A stretch of DNA of 59,218 bases from an uncultured Prevotella sp. (GTDB lineage Bacteria; Bacteroidota; Bacteroidia; Bacteroidales; Bacteroidaceae), in the NCBI GenBank assembly GCA_958369755.1, contig CATXJC010000006.1, positions 1 through 59,218 on the forward strand, given 5' to 3'. The notes under the pieces were generated by a model that saw only the letters and a program-made list of their open reading frames with translations, did no database searches and was not told where the DNA came from. The position numbers and the translations under genes are program-made. This document shows, one piece after another, positions 34,660 to 44,001 of this stretch (its first letter is position 1; each line of letters begins with the position of its first letter).

Positions 34660-37377
34660 CTATGCAGTTGTTCTTAATACTATAAATTTATATACGGAAT
34701 CCAAAGCCTCGTCAGCTTTCTTCATGTTTCCGAAAGCTGCAATCAATTGGGCTGCATGGGTGACATCGTTCTTCCTTATCTCTCGCACGTTGCAGGCTCC
34801 ATTGGCTGCGATGTATTCCACTATCTTGCCTATCAAATCTTTCTGCTTCGCTGTTATATCCATCTGTTTTCGACCATACCAAAGATTAAACATACTTCGA
34901 GCCGTAGGATAGGCACTTTCCAGTTTTTCTGTCTGATGGTAAGCGAAGCGTACCAGTTGGATGATGTTGGTAAGAGCCTCCGATTCTTCCTTCCTGGTCG
35001 TGCGGCGTACTTTATCACCATATACGATGGCGTATGAATTCCATAAGAGCTTTTGTGCAAAGCGGTTGTTCTCCATCTTCAACTTGTTTTCCAAGTCTTT
35101 CAGCATGGAATAGGTGATAGGTTCGCCCTCGTTATTATATAGAATGCGTAAAGCTTCTATGTCATCACTGTGGTCGCAGCAATATTGCTCAAATGCATCT
35201 GTGGTACTTTGAGCCTCTTCTATAGAGAAACCTTTGGATATGAGCGTATCTTCTCCTGGCATCAGCGTGTTGACAAAACCAGCTGCAAGAATCAGTATGT
35301 ACTTACAGACATTGGCATGATTAGCTATCGGAGATACCAAACCCTTACGTTCATTGTTAGGTTCATTGATATCTACGTATGGTGGCAATTGTGGCTGGTG
35401 CTCAGAATCGAGAGCATTATAGATGCGTTGAGCAATTTCCAGCATGTCATCATGAGCGATGCGGACAAATTCCTGTCGCTGTGCATTATCTGCCTTATTG
35501 TAAAGTCTGGATAATGTGGCAGCAAGTCGCTTGAGGTAATTGTCTGGCAGATTTCCATGAGCGATACGTTCCAATAGTTCTTTTAATGTGATGGTCTCTG
35601 TCTCTGGACCTTCATACTGACCTGGTATGATATGCTCATGTTCGGTTACTCCTACTGCATCAACAAGGAAGAAACAGTCTTTGCTTATTGCATTAGGTGT
35701 CACGTTGCGCAGCTGTTCATCACCTATTGTCCGGACTCCACGACCTTTCATCTGTGTATAGAGGGGAGCTGAAGCCACATCACGCATAAACATCACGACT
35801 TCCAGAGGCTTTACATCTGTTCCTGTTGCCACAAGAGTACAGGTTACGGCAATGCGAAAGTCCTTGTCGTTACGAAACTGGCGTATCAGTTCATTGCTAT
35901 CTCCTGCTGAATAGGTTATCTTCTGAACAAAGCGGTCATCCGTGCGTCCAAAAACTTCTTTAGCAATTTGAACGATATTTGTTGCATGGTTCTCGTTGAG
36001 CGCAAAGATGAGGGTCTTTGGCAGATAGTCCATGTTAGGCTCTCTTTGAGGGTCATTGAACATTTCTGTATAGACAGCATCACGATAAGTGGAAAGAATA
36101 AGTTTTATCTGGGCAGGGTTGATGATGCTTCGATTTAACTCTTCTTTCGTATAAGTCTTCGTTTCTTTTGTGCTTACGGTTTTAACTTCACCAGTGTATC
36201 GAGTCTCAACTTTGGTTTTCTGACCTTGCATAATAGCTCCACCTTCTTCTGTTACCTTTGTTCTGATTCGATAGATGCGGCTATCGACGTTGACACCATC
36301 TATGACTGACTGCTCAAGCGTATAGTTTACAACACGGTTGTTGTTGAAGAATGCCATCGTTTCTGGAATTGGTGTCGCTGTAAGACCAATAAGGCGAGCT
36401 GTATCAAAGTATTCTAGCACCTTGCGCCAGTTGCCATAAATAGAACGGTGACACTCATCTATAATGATAAGGTCGAAGAAATCGTGTGGTAAGTTTGGGT
36501 TGTCTGGTAATGTTACTTCACCATCAGCTGTATCTTCATCGTCATCATCTGTATCCGTAATCTCTTCTCCTTTTAAGAGTGAGAATAATCTTTGTATGGT
36601 ACAGATAACCACATTGCTGTCTGTTGGTACTTCAGCCGACTTCAACCTGTTGACTGCATAGATAGTATTGAAGGCATCACCAGTTTCCGTAAGGCGGAAT
36701 GTGCCAAACTCTGTTTCTGCCTGTTTTCCGAGGTTATTGCGGTCAACAAGAAACAGAACACGACGCATAGGAGTATAGCTAAGCATGCGATAGGCCGTGA
36801 GACATGCCGTATATGTTTTGCCGGCACCAGTAGCTAGAACCATCAATGCACGATTTTGCCCTATACGGAAGCTCTTCTCCAATTCCGTGACTGCCTCATA
36901 TTGGCATTCTCGCAGACCTTTCTTATTCAATGTAGGAAGTCCGGCAAAAGGGTCGTCTATACCTAACATCTTTACTATTTCCTTAGGAGTAAGAATGCGG
37001 CTGATAGTTTCCCATTCTGAAGTTTCACGATGTCTATAATCAAAAAACTCTATTTCCTTGCCATTTGATTTAAAAAGGAAAGGCAAAGGTTTTTGCCAGG
37101 CTTGATAACAGTCAGGTACACTCTTTGCATATGTGATAGCCTGTTCACTCACAATATTGGAAGAAATATTAATTTCTTCTCGTTTAGCTTCGAGCACACC
37201 GACAGCTTTCCCATTGATAAACAGGAAATAATCTGCTTCAAGATTGCCTTTAAGCAATCCCTCACGAATAGCTACGGCTGAGATGGTAGGCTCGTATTCA
37301 TCCCGATTGACAACTTTCCATCCTGCATCAGCAAACCATTGGTCTATTTTGACTCTTGCTTTTTCTTCTGGCGTCAT
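34660..37377 (-). CDS. hsdR: Type I restriction endonuclease subunit HsdR
   Basis: 905 aa. The N-terminal nuclease core shows D49, E63 and K65 (NLEADYFLF, VGVLEAKRE). Superfamily-2 translocase motifs follow: Walker A LATGAGKTYTA (K187), Walker B DECH (307-310), ATPIPE, and the motif VI region MKGRGVRTIG. A C-terminal helical domain completes it. The enzyme translocates DNA by ATP hydrolysis and cuts unmodified DNA at a distance. First gene of the operon, with its own promoter at 37404. Confidence 0.94.
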   Translation of the reverse strand: MTPEEKARVKIDQWFADAGWKVVNRDEYEPTISAVAIREGLLKGNLEADYFLFINGKAVGVLEAKREEINISSNIVSEQAITYAKSVPDCYQAWQKPLPFLFKSNGKEIEFFDYRHRETSEWETISRILTPKEIVKMLGIDDPFAGLPTLNKKGLRECQYEAVTELEKSFRIGQNRALMVLATGAGKTYTACLTAYRMLSYTPMRRVLFLVDRNNLGKQAETEFGTFRLTETGDAFNTIYAVNRLKSAEVPTDSNVVICTIQRLFSLLKGEEITDTDDDDEDTADGEVTLPDNPNLPHDFFDLIIIDECHRSIYGNWRKVLEYFDTARLIGLTATPIPETMAFFNNNRVVNYTLEQSVIDGVNVDSRIYRIRTKVTEEGGAIMQGQKTKVETRYTGEVKTVSTKETKTYTKEELNRSIINPAQIKLILSTYRDAVYTEMFNDPQREPNMDYLPKTLIFALNENHATNIVQIAKEVFGRTDDRFVQKITYSAGDSNELIRQFRNDKDFRIAVTCTLVATGTDVKPLEVVMFMRDVASAPLYTQMKGRGVRTIGDEQLRNVTPNAISKDCFFLVDAVGVTEHEHIIPGQYEGPETETITLKELLERIAHGNLPDNYLKRLAATLSRLYNKADNAQRQEFVRIAHDDMLEIAQRIYNALDSEHQPQLPPYVDINEPNNERKGLVSPIANHANVCKYILILAAGFVNTLMPGEDTLISKGFSIEEAQSTTDAFEQYCCDHSDDIEALRILYNNEGEPITYSMLKDLENKLKMENNRFAQKLLWNSYAIVYGDKVRRTTRKEESEALTNIIQLVRFAYHQTEKLESAYPTARSMFNLWYGRKQMDITAKQKDLIGKIVEYIAANGACNVREIRKNDVTHAAQLIAAFGNMKKADEALDSVYKFIVLRTTA

Positions 37378-37403
37378 AGTTTTGTTACCTATTATTTTAG
37401 TTA

Positions 37404-37411
37404 CAAAGATA
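37404..37411 (-). promoter_or_regulatory. Promoter -7 element (TATCTTTG) for the hsdRMS operon
   Basis: The minus strand reads ATTATCTTTGTAAC, 26 nt before the hsdR start at 37377. Confidence 0.65.
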
Positions 37412-37761
37412 ATGATAATATTTCACTTGACCATTTATATGATTCACTATTTATACTTTTTTGTCTTTTATGGATAGTTTCTCAACTTTTTAAAGAAAAC
37501 TCTTGTTGGTTTCGATAGACAACCTTTCCTTACCAATATAAAATCTCATGAAATAAAACTGTCGTGAAACGCAAGAAGTCTGCTGGCATCACTGCCAACA
37601 GACTTCACTTTTCACTAAACCGAACCTAAAATTCTATCTTATATTTGAAAATCATGTAAATTCTATGGAAACCTGAATAAGTCTTATTACCTTTAAAAAA
37701 CTAACCTAATCTATTCTTTCTTGTATAACGCCTGCAAAATGAATTGTCTTTTCCTATTTTA
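37412..37761. other. Intergenic stretch between hsdR promoter and the small secreted protein
   Basis: AT-rich, with no frame of protein character. It contains a hairpin at 37575-37606 (GAAGTCTGCTGGCA pairing with TGCCAACAGACTTC, one mismatch), probably the terminator of the minus-strand gene ending at 37762. Nothing else recognised. Confidence 0.5.
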
Positions 37762-38088
37762 TTATTCAGCAATAGTCTGCTGCTCTGTAGCAGTCTGATC
37801 TGCTGTCTGCTGTTCTGTAGTCTCCTTCTGCTCAGTAGTTTCCTGCTGGGTAGAATCTTCTGTTGTTGCTGGAGTCTCCTCTGTTGTATTCTCCTGCTGG
37901 GTAGAATCCTCTGCTGCAGCCTGTGGCTGAACAGGAGCATCTACTGCCAATGAATCTGAAGGTGCATCTGGAGCTACTGTATCAACAGGGGCAACCTGAG
38001 CGTTACTAACCATTTTGCTTGATGCAAAAACGTTGCTTACTGAAACCATAACCAAAGCTGCGATAGCTGCAAACATAAACTTCTTCAT
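37762..38088 (-). CDS. Small secreted Thr/Gln/Glu-rich low-complexity protein
   Basis: 108 aa. A clear signal peptide (MKKFMFAAIAALVMVSVSN, cleavage near VFASS) leads to a mature chain almost wholly of A, P, V, D, then T, Q and E. It contains repeated EDSTQQE and TTEQ units (codons for CAG/ACA/GAA repeats) and is strongly acidic. No folded domain is visible; it is probably disordered in the periplasm or surface. No lipobox. Transcribed alone. Function unknown. Confidence 0.65.
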   Translation of the reverse strand: MKKFMFAAIAALVMVSVSNVFASSKMVSNAQVAPVDTVAPDAPSDSLAVDAPVQPQAAAEDSTQQENTTEETPATTEDSTQQETTEQKETTEQQTADQTATEQQTIAE

Positions 38089-38281
38089 AATCTTATCTTT
38101 TTTAAATTGTTACTAATTGATGTTACTTATTTGTTTGTGGATTCATTATCGAACCCGATCATCATAGTCACAATCTGCGTGTCAAAAAGATGAGAAAAAT
38201 GGCTTTGCGTTGATAATCAGGTGTTTATGCGTTTTGTACCAAAAATGAATGGTGTGGAATGTGAGGAAACTCTGTGGAAAT

Positions 38282-38303
38282 ATTCCCCAAAAAGTTGGGG
38301 AAT
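38282..38303. repeat. Perfect palindrome downstream of clpB
   Basis: ATTCCCCAA pairs with TTGGGGAAT around a 4-nt loop. There is no T run. It is adjacent to the clpB terminator, in the 300-bp gap 38089-38388 that otherwise shows nothing. Confidence 0.6.
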
Positions 38304-38312
38304 GCATGCATA

Positions 38313-38355
38313 AAAAAAGGTCCCGACGGGGATGTTACTCCCCGAAGGAACCTTT
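38313..38355 (-). terminator. Terminator of clpB
   Basis: On the minus strand AAAGGTTCC-TT-CGGGGA pairs imperfectly with TCCCCGTCGGGACCTTT and is followed by a T run (A run at 38312-38318 on plus). Confidence 0.75.
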
Positions 38356-38388
38356 CTCATATAATAGGAAATGATAAAAACCTATCTT

Positions 38389-40905
38389 TTAGAGATTCTT
38401 GAACTCGATGCCGTTTGCCTCTGAGTAGTCAATGGTAATTGGCTTCTCGCGACTTACTTCCTCGGCAAGAATCTTCTTGCTCAAATCGTTCAGAACGTAA
38501 TCCTGGATGGCACGCTTTACTGGGCGGGCACCAAACTCTGGGTCGTAACCTACCTCGGCAAGATAACCGATGGCGGCTGGAGTCCAGCGGAGATCGAAGC
38601 CCTGAGGATCCAACATCTTCTTGGCTCTGTTCATCTGCAACTCCACAACCTTGGCAATCTGATCCTTGGTCAATGGCTGGAAGGTGATGATGTCGTCGAT
38701 ACGGTTCAGGAACTCCGGACGGAAGGTCTTCTTCAACATCTCACGGCTCGCATTAGAAGTCATGATGATGATGGTGTTCTTGAAGTTGACTACACGACCC
38801 TTGTTGTCGGTCAATCGGCCATCGTCCAATACCTGAAGCAGGGTGTTGAAGACATCTGGATGAGCCTTCTCAATCTCATCGAAGAGAACCACACTGTATG
38901 GCTTGCGGCGAACAGCCTCGGTCAACTGGCCACCCTCATCGTATCCTACATACCCCGGAGGCGCTCCAATCAAACGGGTGACACTGAACTTTTCCTGATA
39001 CTCACTCATATCAATTCGCGTCATCATCGACTCGTCGTTGAAGAGATACTCGGCAAGTGCCTTGGCAAGCTCGGTCTTACCTACACCGGTGGTACCGAGG
39101 AAGATGAAGCTGGCGATAGGACGCTTTGGGTCCTGCAAGCCGGCACGGCTGCGGCGAACGGCATCGCTTACGGCAGTGATTGCCTCGTCCTGACCGATGA
39201 CTCTCTTGTGGAGTTCCTCCTCCAGATGGAGCAGTTTCTCACGTTCGCTCTGCATCATTCGGCTTACTGGTATTCCGGTCCAGCGGCTTACTACCTCAGC
39301 TATATCATCGGCTGTCACCTCTTCACGGATCATTGCCTCACCGCCCTGGGTGCTCTTCAGCTGCTCCTGAATCTTCTTGATATCCTCTTCAAGAGCTACC
39401 AGCTTAGAGTAGCGAATCTCTGCTACACGTTCGTAATTGCCTTCACGCTCCATGCGCTCAGCTTCGAACTTGAGGTTCTCCATCTCCTGCTTGTCTTGCT
39501 GAATTTTATTGACAAGAGCCTTTTCGCCTTCCCACTTTGCGCGGAAGTCGTGCTCCTTATCCTTCAACTCGGCAATCTCCTTATCGAGCTGCTGAATCTT
39601 AGGTTGGTCGTTCTCACGCTTAATGGCCTCACGTTCAATCTCCAACTGCTTCAAGTGACGGGTGATTTCATCCAGTTCCTCTGGCACGGAGTCACGCTCC
39701 ATACGGAGTTTGGCAGCGGCTTCATCCATCAGGTCGATGGCCTTATCCGGGAGGAATCTGTCAGAAATATATCTCTCAGATAACTTGACAGCTGCTATGC
39801 AGGCGTCATCCTGAATACGAACCTTGTGGTGGTTCTCGTAACGCTCCTTGATACCACGAAGAATGCTGATGGCATCTACCTCGTCTGGCTCATTCACCAT
39901 CACAGTCTGGAATCGACGCTCCAGTGCCTTATCCTTCTCGAAGTACTTCTGATACTCGTTGAGGGTAGTGGCACCGATGGCTCTCAGTTCACCACGAGCC
40001 AAGGCTGGCTTCAGGATATTGGCAGCATCCATGGCACCCTCGCCACCGCCAGCACCTACCAGAGTATGAATCTCATCGATGAAGAGGATAATCTGACCGT
40101 TGGCATTGGTTACCTCCTTGATGACGCTCTTCAGACGCTCCTCAAACTCACCCTTGTATTTGGCACCGGCAACCAGTGCACCCATATCGAGCGAATAGAG
40201 CTGCTTGTTCTTCAGGTTCTCAGGCACGTCGCCACGGACGATACGCTCTGCAAGTCCCTCAACGATAGCGGTTTTACCTGTACCAGGTTCACCGATAAGG
40301 ATAGGGTTGTTCTTGGTGCGGCGAGAGAGAATCTGGAGCACACGGCGAATCTCTTCATCACGGCCGATTACTGGGTCGAGCTTGCCGCTGCGAGCCTGTT
40401 CTACCAGGTTCTTGGCATATTTTTCAAGACTCTGATAGTTCTCGTCGGCACTCTGGCTCTTCACGTTCTGACCCTGTCGCAAAGCCTGGATGGCTGCGGT
40501 GAGATCCTTCTCGTTGGCACCCGCATCCTTGAGGATTCGGGCAGCGGTAGAGTTGCCTTTGAGGATAGCGAGGAGGATAGGCTCCACGCTGACGAATTCA
40601 TCTCCCATCTTCTTGGCGATGTCCTCGGCATTGAGCAATATCTGGTTGGTATCGCCCGAGAGGTATGGCTGACCAGCACCCTGCACACGAGGCAGGTGCT
40701 GCATCTCCTGCTGCAGGAGCATGGCAATCTGATTGCCGTTCATGCCCAGCTTCTGGAAGATGTAGTTGGTTACATCAGGTGCTTTCTCGATGATACCACT
40801 GAGAAGATGCACCGGTTCGATGGTCTGCTGACCATTTCTCTGCGCTATGTTCACAGCGGCCTGCACCGCTTCCTGCGCCTTGATTGTAAATTTGTCGAAT
40901 GTCAT
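38389..40905 (-). CDS. clpB: ATP-dependent chaperone ClpB
   Basis: 838 aa, slightly shorter than the usual 855-865. It has an N-terminal Clp repeat domain (about 1-145), NBD1 with GEPGTGKT and Walker B LFIDEIHTLVGAGGGEGAMDA, a coiled-coil middle domain (about 390-520, LKQLEIEREAIKREN), and NBD2 with GTTGVGKTELAKALAE and a C-terminal D2-small domain. It disaggregates heat-damaged proteins with DnaK. A clear Shine-Dalgarno (AAAGGAGATC) precedes the start, unusual among the genes here. Stand-alone gene. Confidence 0.96.
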   Translation of the reverse strand: MTFDKFTIKAQEAVQAAVNIAQRNGQQTIEPVHLLSGIIEKAPDVTNYIFQKLGMNGNQIAMLLQQEMQHLPRVQGAGQPYLSGDTNQILLNAEDIAKKMGDEFVSVEPILLAILKGNSTAARILKDAGANEKDLTAAIQALRQGQNVKSQSADENYQSLEKYAKNLVEQARSGKLDPVIGRDEEIRRVLQILSRRTKNNPILIGEPGTGKTAIVEGLAERIVRGDVPENLKNKQLYSLDMGALVAGAKYKGEFEERLKSVIKEVTNANGQIILFIDEIHTLVGAGGGEGAMDAANILKPALARGELRAIGATTLNEYQKYFEKDKALERRFQTVMVNEPDEVDAISILRGIKERYENHHKVRIQDDACIAAVKLSERYISDRFLPDKAIDLMDEAAAKLRMERDSVPEELDEITRHLKQLEIEREAIKRENDQPKIQQLDKEIAELKDKEHDFRAKWEGEKALVNKIQQDKQEMENLKFEAERMEREGNYERVAEIRYSKLVALEEDIKKIQEQLKSTQGGEAMIREEVTADDIAEVVSRWTGIPVSRMMQSEREKLLHLEEELHKRVIGQDEAITAVSDAVRRSRAGLQDPKRPIASFIFLGTTGVGKTELAKALAEYLFNDESMMTRIDMSEYQEKFSVTRLIGAPPGYVGYDEGGQLTEAVRRKPYSVVLFDEIEKAHPDVFNTLLQVLDDGRLTDNKGRVVNFKNTIIIMTSNASREMLKKTFRPEFLNRIDDIITFQPLTKDQIAKVVELQMNRAKKMLDPQGFDLRWTPAAIGYLAEVGYDPEFGARPVKRAIQDYVLNDLSKKILAEEVSREKPITIDYSEANGIEFKNL

Positions 40906-41217
40906 ATCTTGATCTCCTTTCTAAATGTTATTTGTTCTACTTCTTGTTGTCTGGCTTCAGTTCTTCCGGACTTTCAGCCTTGGATAGATGCTTCAGCCTT
41001 GCTGGCTTCCGGCATCGCAATCCGTGGATGCGAATAGCGTGCCCATTGCGTGTTTTTGGGCGTTTTTCTGACATTTTGTCTGTTTTTTCCTTCCTTTTTC
41101 CCTATTCGCAGAAAAACTTCTGTCAAAATGGCTGAACCATTACTTGATTTATCGCAAATATCCTTTAAATAATGTGATAATAGGTATTAAATATTTGTGT
41201 ATTTCAAATATTCTTTG
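40906..41217. other. Intergenic region between divergent clpB and purH
   Basis: No convincing gene. On the clpB side there is a Shine-Dalgarno, but I cannot identify its -7 box with confidence. T-rich tracts and an imperfect dyad around CTGACATTTTGTCTG (41069-41083) might belong to heat-shock control of clpB. Confidence 0.3.
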
Positions 41218-41225
41218 TATCTTTG
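41194..41225 (+). promoter_or_regulatory. Promoter (-33 TTTG, -7 TATCTTTG) of purH-mreBCD-mrdA-rodA
   Basis: TTTG at 41194-41197 and TATCTTTG at 41218-41225 are separated by 20 bp. This is the best full match to the Bacteroidota consensus in the window. Confidence 0.8.
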
Positions 41226-41277
41226 CAGCGTTTTTAGAAACCATATTGAATATAAAAATTCGTAATATATAAAGTCA

Positions 41278-41871
41278 ATGGCTGAAACAAAGAAGATCAA
41301 GACAGCTTTGGTGTCTGTCTTTCACAAGGATGGCTTGGACGAGTTGCTCGCCAAGTTGAATGAAGAGGGTGTTAAGTTCCTGAGCACAGGTGGTACTCAG
41401 AAGTTTATCGAATCTTTGGGTTATGAATGTGAAAAAGTTGAGGATGTCACCACATATCCATCAATCCTCGGTGGTCGTGTGAAGACTCTTCATCCAAAAA
41501 TATTTGGAGGTATCTTGGCCCGTCGCGACAATGAGGGCGACCAGGAGCAGATGAAGGAGTATGAGATTCCTTCTATCGACCTCGTTATCGTGGATCTCTA
41601 TCCATTTGAGCAGACTGTAGCCAGCGGCGCCAGCGATGCCGACATCATCGAGAAGATTGATATCGGCGGTATCTCCCTGATCCGTGCCGGTGCCAAGAAC
41701 TTCAAGGACGTGGTTATCGTTCCTAGCAAGGCTGAGTACAGTGTGCTTCTCGACATCCTGAAGAAAAAGGGTGCTGAAACCGACATTGAGGACCGCAAGA
41801 TGTTCGCAGAGCGTGCATTCGGCGTAAGTTCTCACTATGATACTGCTATCCACGCTTGGTTTGCCAAGTAA
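41278..41871 (+). CDS. purH: IMP cyclohydrolase domain of PurH only (transformylase domain absent)
   Basis: 197 aa. The whole chain is the MGS-like N-terminal domain of PurH (KTALVSVFHKDGLDELL, FLSTGGTQKFIE, TLHPKIFGGILARRD, DLVIVDLYPFEQTVASG, EKIDIGGISLIRAGAKNF). It stops right after SSHYDTAIHAWFAK, the junction where normal PurH (about 510 aa) enters the AICAR-transformylase domain. The last purine step (FAICAR to IMP) is covered, but formyl transfer must come from another gene. No frameshift or decayed transformylase sequence exists in the 112 bp before mreB. The gene heads the cell-elongation operon, as full-length purH does in Bacteroides. Confidence 0.88.
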   Translation: MAETKKIKTALVSVFHKDGLDELLAKLNEEGVKFLSTGGTQKFIESLGYECEKVEDVTTYPSILGGRVKTLHPKIFGGILARRDNEGDQEQMKEYEIPSIDLVIVDLYPFEQTVASGASDADIIEKIDIGGISLIRAGAKNFKDVVIVPSKAEYSVLLDILKKKGAETDIEDRKMFAERAFGVSSHYDTAIHAWFAK

Positions 41872-41900
41872 TAAAGAGGTAAACCTATTCATCTCGCAAC

Positions 41901-41932
41901 TCTTCCCGCTCTTGAAAGCGAGGGCGGGAAGA
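41901..41932 (+). ncRNA. Hairpin between purH and mreB (possible RNA processing or attenuation element)
   Basis: TCTTCCCGC (41901-41909) pairs with GCGGGAAGA (41924-41932), with further CTC/GAG pairing inside. No T run follows, so it is not a standard terminator. Confidence 0.4.
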
Positions 41933-41983
41933 TGACTACAAAGGAAAGATTTTAAGCTTAAAATATTAGATTTACATTAGCAA

Positions 41984-43006
41984 ATGGGATTTTTTTCATT
42001 TATTCAGGAAATCGCAATGGACTTGGGTACCGCCAATACCATCATTATCAGTGATGATAAGATTGTAGTGGACGAACCTTCTGTTGTTGCCCTCGACCGC
42101 CGTACCGACAAGATGATTGCTGTAGGCGAGAAGGCAAAGATGATGTACGAGAAGACTCATGACAACATCCGTACAATCCGTCCTTTGCGTGATGGCGTTA
42201 TCGCCGACTTTACTGCCTGCGAGCAGATGATGCGTGGACTTATCAAGATGGTTCATACAGGAAGCCGACTGTTCTCACCTTCACTCCGTATGGTGATTGG
42301 TGTGCCTTCCGGTTCTACTGAGGTAGAGCTCCGTGCCGTACGCGACTCTGCCGAGCATGCCGACGGTCGCGACGTATATTTGATTTTTGAACCTATGGCT
42401 GCTGCTATCGGTATCGGTATCGACGTAGAGGCACCAGAAGGTAACATGATAGTTGATATAGGTGGTGGTAGCACCGAGATTGCAGTCATCTCTCTGGGTG
42501 GTATCGTATCCAACAACTCTATCCGTACTGCCGGTGACGACCTGACAGCCGACATCCAGGAGTATATGAGCCGCCAGCACAACGTGAAGGTTTCTGAGCG
42601 TATGGCTGAGCGTATCAAGATTCATGTGGGTTCTGCCCTGACAGATCTGGGTGATGAGGCTCCTGAAGACTTCATCGTTCACGGTCCTAACCGTATCACA
42701 GCGCTCCCAATGGAGGTGCCTGTATGCTATCAGGAGATTGCTCACTGTCTGGACAAGACTGTAGCCAAGATAGAGAATGCAGTACTCTCTGCTCTCGAGA
42801 ATACTCCACCAGAGCTTTATGCCGACATCGTGAAGAACGGTATCTGGCTTTCAGGTGGTGGTGCTCTGCTCCGCGGTCTCGACAAGCGACTTCAGGACAA
42901 GATCAACATCCCATTCCATATCGCCGAGGATCCATTGCACAGTGTGGCTAAGGGTGCCGGTATCGCATTGAAGAATGTGGATCGTTTCTCATTCCTGATG
43001 AGATAA
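41984..43006 (+). CDS. mreB: Rod shape-determining protein MreB
   Basis: 340 aa, actin fold. Phosphate-1 motif MDLGTANTIII, DIGGGSTEIAVISLGG (phosphate 2) and WLSGGGALLRGLD (adenosine motif) are all present. It forms membrane-attached filaments that steer the elongation machinery encoded directly downstream. Start at 41984; the peptide MGFFSFIQEIAMDLGT gives the amphipathic N-terminus. Confidence 0.97.
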   Translation: MGFFSFIQEIAMDLGTANTIIISDDKIVVDEPSVVALDRRTDKMIAVGEKAKMMYEKTHDNIRTIRPLRDGVIADFTACEQMMRGLIKMVHTGSRLFSPSLRMVIGVPSGSTEVELRAVRDSAEHADGRDVYLIFEPMAAAIGIGIDVEAPEGNMIVDIGGGSTEIAVISLGGIVSNNSIRTAGDDLTADIQEYMSRQHNVKVSERMAERIKIHVGSALTDLGDEAPEDFIVHGPNRITALPMEVPVCYQEIAHCLDKTVAKIENAVLSALENTPPELYADIVKNGIWLSGGGALLRGLDKRLQDKINIPFHIAEDPLHSVAKGAGIALKNVDRFSFLMR

Positions 43007-43089
43007 TTTCAAGATATTTAAATTCCGCATCTGGACCACTTGTGCCCATTTGCGGAATTTTAATCATATACAGATTCATTTTTTAAAGT

Positions 43090-43968
43090 ATGCACAACCT
43101 TTTAGAGTTTTTGCAGAAATACAACCATTGGTTTGTCTTCGTGATTCTGGAGGTGGTGAGCATGGTGCTTCTGTTCCAGTATAATAGCTACCAGGGCAGT
43201 GCGTGGTTTTCTACAGCCAATGCCGTGACGGGCAAGATTTATGAATGGGATGCCAACGTGGAGACTTTCTTCTCCCTGACCAAGGTGAACCAGGAACTTA
43301 CCCAGCGGAATGCCTATCTGGAGCAGCAGGTGCAGCAGCTGAGCGACAGCCTCTATGGGGTAACCAAGGATAGTGCCATCTATCACCGCGACCAGTTTGC
43401 GCTGCTTCAGAATTACCGACTCATCCCTGCCAAGGTGGTGGCCAACAGCCTGGACAAGCCAGACAACCTGATTACCATCGACAAGGGTAGCGCTGACGGC
43501 ATCCATAAGGATATGGGTGTGATAAGTGGTACCGGAGTGGTGGGCATCGTGTATCTCGTGGCTCAGCATTACAGCATCGTGATACCAGTGCTCAACGTGA
43601 AGTCGAATATCAGTTGTACCATCCAGGGCAGAGGCTATTTCGGCTATCTGCGATGGAAGGGGGGCGTTTCGGAACTGGCATATCTGGAAGAGGTGCCACG
43701 CCATGCCCACTTCAAGCTGGGCGACTACGTAGTAACGAGTGGCTATTCGGCTGTGTTCCCTCCGGGAGTAAGAGTGGGCAAGATTCTGCACGTGTTTAAT
43801 TCTGCTGATGGATTGTCGTATAGAGTACAGTTGAGACTTTCTACCGACTTTGCCCGTCTGCGTGATGTCTGCGTCATCGATGATGCCGTAATGAAGGAAC
43901 GCCTTCAGATTATGCGTGCTGCACAGGATAGTATCATGCCCGACGGCAATGCCAAAGGTAAAAATTAA
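43090..43968 (+). CDS. mreC: Rod shape-determining protein MreC
   Basis: 292 aa. One N-terminal TM helix (WFVFVILEVVSMVLLFQY), a periplasmic coiled coil (about 60-95, NQELTQRNAYLEQQVQQL) and a beta-rich domain (DKGSADGIHKDMGVISGTGVVG; GDYVVTSGYSAVFPPGVRVG). It links MreB with PBP2 and RodA in the periplasm. It lies 83 bp after mreB. Confidence 0.95.
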   Translation: MHNLLEFLQKYNHWFVFVILEVVSMVLLFQYNSYQGSAWFSTANAVTGKIYEWDANVETFFSLTKVNQELTQRNAYLEQQVQQLSDSLYGVTKDSAIYHRDQFALLQNYRLIPAKVVANSLDKPDNLITIDKGSADGIHKDMGVISGTGVVGIVYLVAQHYSIVIPVLNVKSNISCTIQGRGYFGYLRWKGGVSELAYLEEVPRHAHFKLGDYVVTSGYSAVFPPGVRVGKILHVFNSADGLSYRVQLRLSTDFARLRDVCVIDDAVMKERLQIMRAAQDSIMPDGNAKGKN

Positions 43969-44001
43969 AAGATCATAGTAAGAGGAGATATATAAGTAGC
44001 A

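Noticed and set aside
38860..41037. Long plus-strand frames antisense to clpB (307 and 403 codons)
   Set aside because: They lie entirely opposite clpB motifs, a common effect of codon bias; no independent evidence.
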